Positions 26,801 through 37,800 of a stretch of DNA of 64,000 nucleotides are shown piece by piece (position 1 is the first letter of the stretch; every line of letters starts with the position of its first letter). The notes under the pieces were generated by a model. It had not been told where the DNA came from, searched no databases, and was given only the letters and a program-made list of their open reading frames with translations. The position numbers were made by a program, and so were the translations under genes. The stretch spans positions 1 through 64,000 of the forward strand of contig JAVYIG010009868.1 of NCBI GenBank assembly GCA_035222895.1. The letters are read 5' to 3'. This DNA comes from Strongylocentrotus droebachiensis. Taxonomy: Eukaryota > Echinodermata > Echinoidea > Camarodonta > Strongylocentrotidae.

Positions 26801-29800
26801 TCGCCTTCTCTCTGCACGTTGAAGCTTCCGTACAATGCAGAGAACTTTGATCACTATAAACAAGAATGAAAATTAAGAAGTACTTTATTAAATGAAGGGC
26901 CAACAGCCTGCAGAAACAAACAAGATTCACGCACAAAGGATCGCACACAAACAAGCACACGCACGCACACACATACACAAATACCCACACACGCACGCGC
27001 ACACACACACACACACACATAAGGGATTTTACAAAACATACTTTCTTCAGGGGTAGCATTTGACATCGCAATGTTGCCAAATTGAATTAAGAATATCTGT
27101 TGGAAATAAATGTTGGTACCTTCGAATTCAAGATGAATCCAAGGCTTCTGAAAATACGACATTGTTGTCATGCTATAACTTTATTTTCATTTAAATTTAG
27201 GTGAATTATCCCTTTAACATTGTGATCGAACCAATTTCCCGATACTTTTTTTTTTAAAGCAACTGTTTAAAACAGGAAATGCACTGCAACATCCGGCTAA
27301 CTTCCGCTGACAAAGCAATATTTTATCCGAAGATATTAAAACAGATAAAGATAAAGATAGGTTTTAATTAGTTTCACTTTCGACACTAAAATAAAATAGT
27401 ATTGGGAGCATTACTCTAAAGATTAATTTTTTTTTTTAATTGCTTTGTCTAATTAGGATTTCATGTTACAATAAGAAGAGAAGAAGAGAAGAAGAAGAAA
27501 AAGGGGGAAGAAGAAAAACAAAAGTAGGAGGATGAGAAGAAGAGGGAGGGAAAAGGAAGAAAGGATAAATTATAGAGGAAATTGGGAAAAGAAATGTACA
27601 CTTTAAATAAAACAAGATATTAATCTGATATCAGGCGACGTGGCTTAAGATGTACCGAAAAACACCTTTTTCCCGATATACCATGAATACTTGGCGTTTA
27701 CCAATACTGCGCAGTACACTTATATTTTAAATCAAATGCAATAGAACCAACAGTTTAAAGATTAAACACTTGACATATAAATAGAATATCAAGAGCTTTC
27801 TTTACATTCCTTTCGTGGAGCGATTATGTTTGATATGAATATTTTACGAAGATCATACATGTTAGCGATATATCAATTTCAAAAGCCGCCAAAGCAAAGT
27901 TGTACAACTTTACAAACTCCTGATCTTTACATGTCAAGATGAATTATCATAAATGTATCATCGTTACGATGAGCACCTACAAGCTGCTTTAAACTATGAC
28001 CAATAAATCGAGGAAATGTCTAACAAGGTAAAATTTCTGACATGCACAAATATCTTTCAACGTAAATTCTGGCCAACTGACTTCTGACGGCAACGATCGT
28101 CAACCATTTCGCCGGCATTGTTCAAAAACAGGAAAAACAGAAGAACATCTAAAATGTTTGAGTGTGTTAAACTTGATTTAAATGGTCAGGGTGATGTCGA
28201 AAGTACTGGAACTAATAATACACGTAAAATCTTTAGAAGTTTTGATGTGACGACATATTTATATGCATACAATTTTGACGGTGCTTGATGGGCACCATAT
28301 ATTTCGCCTAAAAGTGAGTTTTACTCTCGAAGAGGCAGTACTCCAGCGAGTTAACTGGGCTTAATTTCGTTTGATTTGATTTAATTCGATTTAATTATTC
28401 CCTTTGGTCCGTTCTATGTGAAATTCTTCTTCTTCTTCTACTACTTCTTCTTCTTCTTCTTCCAAAGTTGGAGAAAATTACCCCGGCTTTAGCTGTGCTG
28501 CCATTGCGGCGCTCTAGCATTTCAAAGAATCAACTCCTGTCAGGCACCCATTTACATTTACATCACCCTGAGTTAAGTGTGGCAAATGTAGATCAATGTC
28601 TTGCCAAAGGGCATTAGTGCCGCGGCGCGGACCTTGTGAACGAAAGTCCGGCGACGTAACCACTTGACCACGGGAACTCTACCTGACGCATTGTGTGCAA
28701 TGGACATTTAACAGACCAGAGTAACATTTGAAGACACATAAGCCAATTGATAAATGTGATTTGACTCACAAATTCCTTTCTGGCAAATCAAGTTTCTGTC
28801 CTCTGTACAGTTCAAATCATTCCATTTTCCATGTCTGCCATCCTCTGTGGTCGAAAAGAGGCAAACACAATTTTCACCTCCATCATAATCATCGGGTTGA
28901 CGTATCGCCCAACCATCATATCTGATATAAAACAATGAAGAAAAAAATGCATGACAATTGCAGTAACAATAAAAAAAAAAAACAGGTTTGAAGGTAAGCA
29001 AATACTATTAACCCCTTTAAGACTATAATGCCGGTTAAATAATAGTTTATAGGACATAAATAACAATAAAACCATAACCGTTTTAATGACATTGGAAAGT
29101 GTAGCGAACATCTTTAAAACGGTTTGTGTTTGCTGGTATTGTAATTGAGATTAATCTAGAAACGTGCATTCCTCATAAGGTCTTCTTTACACATGGAGAT
29201 CTAACGTCCAATGACCAATAACTGTCAAACGACATGAATTAGTCCTTCACGATTAATCAAATAAATGCACTCATTTTATTGTCGATATCGCAATTATAGT
29301 GCATACATCACTGGTGTGCCGTCAAGCCATCTGAATTGACCTTTGACCTCTCTGTCCCTGCTGCAACCAATCCAAAAACACCGCCTAGCCCGTAAGGGCG
29401 GAGAGATTAAAGTCGTCAACTTGGCCTACATTGATATTGAAAAAGAAACAAAACATACGACTCACTTCCCATTCCTAAAACATATTATCTGGAATAAAAA
29501 TCACCAAGAAAAGTTCTATGGACTGAGTGTAACATGATATTGATCAAAAAACATTTTACAAAAGTGAAACAATCTCCATATCTTTCTATACGTGGCATCA
29601 CTCGAATGGGGAATCGTACACATGTGCAATGATTTAGAATATTTTTTTTAAAGAATCGGACTTAAAAATAAAATATTAACTATTAAATAAATAAGATTAA
29701 TACGACTTGGACACGACGAGTCTTTGCTGACGTAGGTTTGCGTCATCGACTGGCGCAGTGTTTGCACTTCCTGTGAGGGTGACGTTTAATAAGTAAATCG

Positions 29801-31792
29801 TGCAAACATTGCAATAATATAATCGCACATACACTAGGAGCCTTCATAATTATGCTCTACTGGCGTAGATAATGACGCAATCCATATTGCGCAATCCTCG
29901 TGTGTAATAAACATCGCATGCGCCAGTAACCGACGATTATTATCAGCCCACCGTTCACTTTGCATTCATTCTTTTTACTATAATTATCACCCTCACGTGT
30001 TGCATCAAAGACTGTGTCAGTCGCCGACGCAGCTATTCCTACGTCAGTAATTTACTCGCTTCCAGCGCAACGGTGGATTTTAAATGACAAAAAATAAACA
30101 GAACCTAGACCAAGTTAAAACTGTATATCTATCACGCTACAAGCTAAAACAATTCTTGTGATTACTAGCTGACCATTATTTGAATCGTTTTTATACCTGG
30201 ATCTCGTCTGAGTCAATCCTTGCTAGATTCGCTCCTAGTCCGGCAGCCAAATCCAGATTATTGGCCTAACCTTGTTTTAGGGTCTATAGTTTTTTTTTCA
30301 ATGGATTATGATTGCCTAAACCTTCTATTTGAAGAATCCGATTGCTGACACTCTGTCAGCCTTGAGCAATTTAAGATATGTGACGTCATACAAAATGGCC
30401 GCCAAAGTACATGATTTTTCTCTAAAAATGTATAATAAATATAAAACAAGGATTTTTCTACAATTTTGGGCTGCCAAATGTCTGTATCTCTCTAGGACCA
30501 TCACTAAAATTGTTTCGTGATGTTGCAGGGCCATAGATGACAAGCTAATTTGCATGTTTTGAAATAGCGCCCTCTATAAATATATTAATTTTGCATAAAA
30601 ATAGGTGTGCCAGCCAAATGCCAATTTCTTATTTCTCAATGGATTATGATTGCCTAAACCTTCTATTTGAAGAATCCGATTGCTGACACTCTGTCAGCCT
30701 TGAGCAATTTAAGATATGTGACGTCATACAAAATGGCCGCCAAAGTACATGATTTTTCTCTAAAAATGTATAATAAATATAAAACAAGGATTTTTCTACA
30801 ATTTTGGGCTGCCAAATGTCTGTATCTCTCTAGGACCATCATTAAAAATGGTTTCGTGATGTTGCAGGGCCATAGATGACAAGCTAATTTGCATATTTTG
30901 AAATAGCGCCCTCTATAAATATATTAATTTTGCATAAAAATAGGTGTGCCAGCCAAATGCCAATTTCTTAGATCTACGTCACGTTAAACACATATTATAT
31001 GCTTCGTATGCATAAAATAATTACGATTGTGCTGCATGTATCTTACATATTTTTTGGTCTAAATTAAGATAAGAAACCAAGATCTACAAGAGAATCAGTG
31101 AGAAGTGATTTTACGGTACATTATTGTTCCATTCATAGGCTTTATTTAGACCAGCATTGATCCAGCGTCAGCGAATGATGATAAAGCATTTGGCATCGGT
31201 ACCAGACAGATGCATGAGTTTTAACAGAAGTTACCTGGTGGATTCTATGACACAATTTCCAAGAAAGTCTACAACGGGTACCTGACAGAAATTGTCAGCC
31301 CAGACACCAACTGTAAACCAAAGTGTTTCTGGAGTTTCATAAACGGCAAGCGATGCGATGCTTCAGGGTTGGCTCCATTGAAATAATCTAATGGAATGAC
31401 TTACTCAGATAGCCTCTCAAAGGCGAACATTCTAAGTAATCAGTTTTCATCCATCTTCAACTGCAATGAAGATATGACTAGTCTGAGAGACAAAGGACGA
31501 AGCCCCTACCCAACCATGGATCACATTACTATCTCGGGTTCTGAAGATCCTGTCTGAGCTTGATGTTCATAAAGCCACTGGTCCTGACCAAATCCCAGCC
31601 AAACTGACACCTGTGTTCCCTCTATTCTTCCAAGCCTCCCTTAACCAGAGCGTGCATACCTGATAAATGGAAGATGGCTATATATATTGATCCAGGCGCG
31701 GATCCAGGATTTCTTAGGGGGGGGGGCCCAACTTTATTTTTTTTTTTGCTCCCGAAAATGTGAAAATCGCGCCGGCCGAAAAGTCGTTCAGT

Positions 31793-31824
<32 letters not shown>

Positions 31825-34800
31825 GGGGGGGGGGGGTAAGCGGACACTTTTTTTTTTTTTTTTGAAGTCCCAAAAAAAAATCGCAACGACTCAGCCAGCC
31901 GAAAAGTCGCTCAGTGGGGGGGGGGGGGGGGTAGTGAGCACATTTTTTTTTTTTTGGTCCTCTAAAATTTTTAATTTGCACCCCCCCCCCTTGAGCGCCA
32001 GGGGGGGGGGGCCCAACCCCCCAAAAAGGTAAAAATCGCGTGATTTTACATGATTTTTTTCTCAAGGGGGGGGGGGGGGGGGCCCGGGCCCCCCGGGCCC
32101 CCCCCTGGATCCGCCACTGTATTGATCCCATCTTCAAGAAAGGTGACCGTAGCAAGCCAGAGAACTACAAAGCTGTCACTCGGACGTCAGTAACCTGTGA
32201 AGTACTCGAGCACATCGTTCTTAGCAGCAACACGAACCACCTTGAAAGCCACAACATCTTGTCTGATGCACAACATGGCTTTCGAAAGAAGCGATCCTGC
32301 GTCTCACAGCTTGTCCTTGATGTCCTGGACCTTGCCAAAGGCATCGATGCCAGAGACCAATTGGACATGACACTCCTTGGTTTCTCCAAAGCATTTGACA
32401 AGGTTCCCCATGGAAGGCTAGCTGTTACACAAGCTCCAATTCAATCTAACGAATCTGGGAACCCACACATGCTTGGTTTTCTGGCTTCCTGAGTTACAAG
32501 ACCCAGCAGGTGTTACTGAAAGGACCCATCTCCAACACCAGCCAAGAAACATCTCCTCTTCCTCAATGATCTGCCACCGTACCTCTCCCAAACCCAACAG
32601 TCAGGCTCTTTGCTGACGATGGCATGCTATACAGCAACATCAAGACATAGGAAGACGCCTAACGTTTCCAAGAGGATCTTGACTCACTGCAACGCTGGGA
32701 GCGTGATTGGCTGATGGAATTCATCCCACATAAATGTCAGGTTCTACATGTCGCCAATAAACGCAAATCCATCATCAAATTCACGGACAGACCCTAGATG
32801 ACAAAAATATAGCAAAGTATCGAGGTGTTGAGTCACAGAAAAACCTCAGCTGGAACCTACATATCAACATTATCAGCAAATACTCCAACTCCACCCGTTC
32901 CTTTCTTCAAAGAAATATCCAACCATGTCCTAGAAAAGTTAAATAATTGTGCTACGATACTCGCCTTCAACCAATCATGGAGTATGCCATCATCATAATT
33001 ATATGGGACCCTAACACTTAAACAATTAGCAATCATCAAGAAGCTTGAAATAGGTCAACGGCGCTATGTCCGCTCCTTCTGCAATGACTACTGCAGGACA
33101 AGCAAAGTAGAAGCCATCCTGAACCAGCTCAAGTGGCCAACATTGCAAGAACGCAGGGTACAGGCTCAGGTGGTGATGATCTTTTGCATCAACAACCCGC
33201 TGAAAGACTTTCGCATACTTTCCTCACTCCATCAACATCCCTGCACAGAGGGCATTCCAAGAAGATAATTGTTCATTTTGCCTGAATGCTTGTCTAAAAG
33301 AGGAGCTTCTTCCCGGATACAATAAGACTCTGGAACTCCCTCCCTTTGAACACAGTCAATTGTACCTCTGTTTAACAGCTTCAAGCAAGAGTTTCTTGCT
33401 GTGCAGCTCCTGCTATGACTAAACAGTCAAATCCTAGAGAGGCAGGTCCTGTTGCAGTTGCTGCAGACAAATTTCATGTGTGGCTGTGCTGTTGAAGCCG
33501 TGGCTAGCTGCCGTCTTTGTTGTCTTTTCTCCTCCCACTGTTCTACTCTCTTCTGATCACTCCTCTGTATACATGTCTTCACAGCGCATCTCCATTTGGG
33601 GCAGTCTGAAGCATAGGCTTCCCATTTTGTAGGGTTGATTTCACTGGCCTCCATATCCCTCTTGCACACATCCATGAAGCAAAGGCCAGGTCTTCTAACA
33701 GTCCTGGTTCTGGTCGCTAACTTTCTGTACAAGATGTTTTTTGAAATGCGGCCGTCTTCCATTCGACTGACATGACCAAGCCATCTCAGCCGTCGTTGTG
33801 ATAGAAGAGCGTAGATGGTCATCATCCCTCCTTTTTGAGGACATCCTTGTTTGGAATGTGGTCCTGCCATTTGATGCCTATGATTCGCCTCAAGCAGCGG
33901 AAATGGAAAACATTCAAACGGCGCTCCTGACTTGCATACAGGGTTCACGACTCACTGCCATACAGGAGAGTGCTGAGCACATAGGCCTGGTAGATCTTAA
34001 TTTTCGTGTTGGTGGTTTATAGTAAATTGTTCTTCCAGGCCTGCTTTGAGTGTCTTGCCATCTTGGTTGCTGCCTTGCCAATGTGAATGTTGAGCTCGAG
34101 ATCAAGGGAGAGGTTGCTTAATACATGGAGCCGAGGTAGGTGAAGTTTTCAACCACTTGGAGGGTGTAGTTTAATTAACATTGGAGGATTCAAAAGTCTA
34201 TGACACCAAGTTGATCTACTCTAGAGTAATAGGACTGCAGGCAAGTTGAAAATATGTCAATATCAAGAATATTTTGTCATGGAAGCTTTCACCAGGTCAA
34301 AGGCGAACTTGAAGAATTTGACAAAGGTTGACGTGTCACTTGAACAACCTTGTACAGCCCGTTTGATGGTTGTGCTCTACTCTGGATTAAAATCTGATGA
34401 TCTTTGGTTGGTGTGCCACCAGGGTTTCTAGAAGTCATGACGAATCGAGAGTCATCCAAAAGAGTCTTCCCACCTCACTGCTTCCATCCCAGAAACTACT
34501 GACAACAAACTACAGTTGATCATATACCGGTATGCGTGATTCTGCAGAATGATGAGGTGTTCAGAAATAGGCAAAAGCACAAGCTGGTCATTACCGGTCA
34601 AGATGAGGTATGTGTTGAAGTGATATCAGGCAGCGATGTCATGCCAAGGGAAGATCTTTCCATAACACATGAAGAAGCAGACAACATCATAGTACAGCAA
34701 GCGATTCAAATTGCTGCTAATGAGAAAAGGTATGTTAGGGTCCTGGCTGTTAGGGTTAGGGTCCATCATTATCTACATGAATAACTTAGAACGCCAATGA

Positions 34801-37800
34801 TCATGGCGTCACCAAAGAGCGAACTGTTATTGACATTCCTGCCACTGTACACAAGTTAGAAGATGTCATTCCATCGATGTTGGCAGGACATGCGTTGAGG
34901 GGATGGGACACTATTGGGGCATACTTTGGGATTGAAAAGGGTACATGCATTGCTGAAAGTGATGAAGCAGAAGATTTGACTCCCTTTGGACTCAGTTGGC
35001 AAGAGAGCTCATCTGCAAACATGTGTGTGGAAGCACGCCTTGCAGTCACGACCCACATCATTGGATCCTGAAAGTATGGCTATGCAAAAGAAGAGGAAAC
35101 CAAATCCCTGATCCCTGTCACAGTACTTACAAATGTACAACTCGCACCGGACAACATATTAAGGTTAATACGGTGCACTTGTGCGAGTGGAAGCCTATGT
35201 AAATCACCACGGTGCCAATGCAACAAAGCAAAACTAGCATGCACAATTTTCTGTGGTTTTCGCGCCTCTGTCGAGTGTTATAACGATCAAACTAAAGCAG
35301 CAAATGATAGCCATTGGAAGGTAACCATGTTTGGTCATTTTGGGTGGATATTTCGCTTTATTAAACTCATAAATTCCCTTGTAAGAGAGGAACCTTTTCA
35401 TGATAGGTTCATATAAAAGAATGTATTACCTCAAAATATAAATCAAATTTCGGAATGCTGTCACTGAAAACGGGTATTTATAACCATATGGCACCTCATA
35501 TCTATGGGACAGAGAGCATGCAATTCTAGCTTGTTTTCTTCAAGTATTAAAGATAAAGACCAGTTATGGTCATGCGATTGCATTGTGAAAGAAACGTTGT
35601 GGAATCGATCAAAAATGGTTGATCATCTAGCTTATAAGTATTGGTGTGTACTGCAAGGTTCTGGAATCATCAAAACGATTAGAAATTTGGCCCAGTCTTG
35701 GTAAAGTTACAAGCACTGTACACAGAAGGATGTATATGGGACTACGCGACACGTGCGCGATATCTATCAGGTCTAAATAGATATAATAATTTACCAAATA
35801 TATCAATTAGTAGGCGGTTTCTCGGCAAAATTTGTATCATCACGTATTAGTCAAAACATATTCTTTCACATGATTGGTGATAAGAGCTTCCATTTCATTT
35901 TTTGAGAGGGGGGCGTTTCCAAAACTGATCTTTACCTTTAAAGTGCAAAATAACAAAAAAATTACACCAACATATTGCTCCGATTGTCTCATTTTCGCTC
36001 GCGTGAACATTGCCAGCACAAACCACTGACCTCTGCCTCCTGAACGGATCATCGCCCATTCCATTCACTATACGTTACGTACTATAAAGGCTGTATTGTC
36101 TGACCGTTCATGAATATTCATGTTTTTGCTAAACTCGGCAAAATGTTTGCTTTTACTAAATGGAAAAATTACGGTGGGGGGTTGGATGAAATGGACATAA
36201 TGAAATAGGCAGAAGTGATCTATGATAATTCATGCTTTTTATGTTTCGTGTGCTCGACCTATAATCTTCAAATCGCTTGGTAAATTGAGTCTAAAGTTAG
36301 ACTTGTTTCACAGGTGTATTATAGGCAATGACGAGCTTGCAACCTATTTTGAAAAATTACGGTGGGTGAACTTTCAAAAGTCAATGAGACATGAGGGCTC
36401 CAATGAAAGAGCTAGTGATAACGTACGTCGGGTGGATGTGCTTTTCGTTTAAACAAAAAATGAATTTTTAACGATTTTTTTAAAAACGTCCATAGGCTAA
36501 CATGTTAGGCTGCCGACTCAGATCATGCTCTGACGATAGGGGGCGTTGTGAAATGAGACTAACCGGAGCCATATGAATGTGGTGCACAATTTTTACTAAT
36601 TGTATTCAGTGCGTCTGACTTATAAAAAATGTTAACTTCATGTTAGAAATTGGCATTTGGCCATCATTTAAAATTTGCAAGTTAACGTGTCTATAGAGGG
36701 CGCCAATCTGAATTATGCCAATTTACATGCCATTTTTTATCATACAACATCGTCAATTTTTATTTAGTGATGATCCTAGAACAAAATCAAGATATTTGAC
36801 TGACATTTAATGTAGCAAAATACTGTAAACAATTTTTTTATCATTAGTTTTGGTAAAAAAGGGTATTTTGGCGGCCATTTTGTGTGACGTCACATATCTC
36901 AAATTGCTCAAGGCTGACAGAGTGTCAGCAATCGGATTCTTCAAATTGATGGTCTAAGAAACTATAATCCAAAAAAAAAACAACTATAGACCCTAAAACA
37001 AGGTATATCGTGATGGCTGCCGGACTATCCGTAACCTTGACAGAGAGCCTGCGCCTCATCCCACCCTTCTAGGGTGATGTTATCCACTAGATATACTGCG
37101 TCATCCAGCCGGTGCCATTCGAGAGAGGGTGTCTGACTTGTTACTGTATAATGAAACGAAACTGACTGTTTCGAAATTATAAGGCGCCTGCCAGTGGCGG
37201 ATCCAGGGGGGGGGGGGGGCACGGGGGGCCCGGGCCTCCCCCCCTTGAGAAAAAAATCATGTAAAATCACGTGATTTTTACCTTTTTGGGGGGTTGGGCC
37301 CCCCCCCCCCCCCTGGCGCTCAAGGGGGGGGGGGGGGGGGGGGGTGCAAATTGAAAAATTTTCGAGGACCAAAAAAAAAAAAAAAAAGTGCTCACTACCC
37401 CCCCCCCCCCCCCCCGTGATTTTTACCTGTTTTGGGGGTAGGGCCCCCCCCCCTGGCGCTCAAGGGGGGGGGGGGTGCAAATTGAAAAATTTTCGAGGAC
37501 CAAAAAAAAAAAAAAAAAGTGCTCACTACCCCCCCCCCCCCCCCCCCCGTGATTTTTACCTTTTTTGGGGGTTGGGCCCCCCCCCCCCTGGCGCTCAAGG
37601 GGGGGGGGTGCAAATTGAAAAATTTTCGAGGACCAAAAAAAAAAAAAAAAAAGTGCTCACGCCGTTTACCTTCATCAAAATCCCCTGGAAATATAGATAT
37701 GGACAAAAACATACTCGAGTATACTCCAGAAGGCTCCTCCGTGGCATGATTTTGGTTCTTAATCTGACGTTAGTCTAGATAAATGATCTATAACTTCCAA

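Larger units (their letters stand above)
30236..37027. mobile_element. Composite DNA transposon, Academ-like, copy 1 (inside gene B lectin exon)
   Basis: 6792 bp with ends TAGTCCGGCAGCC and GGCTGCCGGACTA, flanked by TCC at 30233-30235 and 37028-37030. The 3-bp duplication is proven because removing the element restores an open lectin exon. Left end: two ~338-bp direct repeats from 30299 and 30637. Right end: an inverted relative of the same unit (about 36645-36985). Contents: LINE RT remnants, a minus-strand LINE fragment, XPG-like nuclease remnants and a Cys8 motif. XPG nuclease, Cys8 and a 3-bp duplication fit the Academ superfamily. It has frameshifts and stops, so it is not autonomous. 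It contains a later hAT insertion at 31693-32119. Confidence 0.85.

Noticed and set aside
26712-27171. Long minus frames with VCVCVC runs
   Set aside because: The CA microsatellite produces them; only 27042-27147 is kept as an exon.
30325-30879. Repeated 60- to 76-codon frames (MKNPIADTLSALSNLRYV)
   Set aside because: They are subterminal repeat units of the transposon, present several times and non-coding.
31622-32155. 177-codon proline/glycine frame
   Set aside because: Low-complexity interior of the nested hAT MITE.
30236-37027. Tc1/mariner with TA target duplication
   Set aside because: The restored lectin exon shows that TA belongs to the element and that the duplication is TCC; copy 2 shows TAC in the same way.
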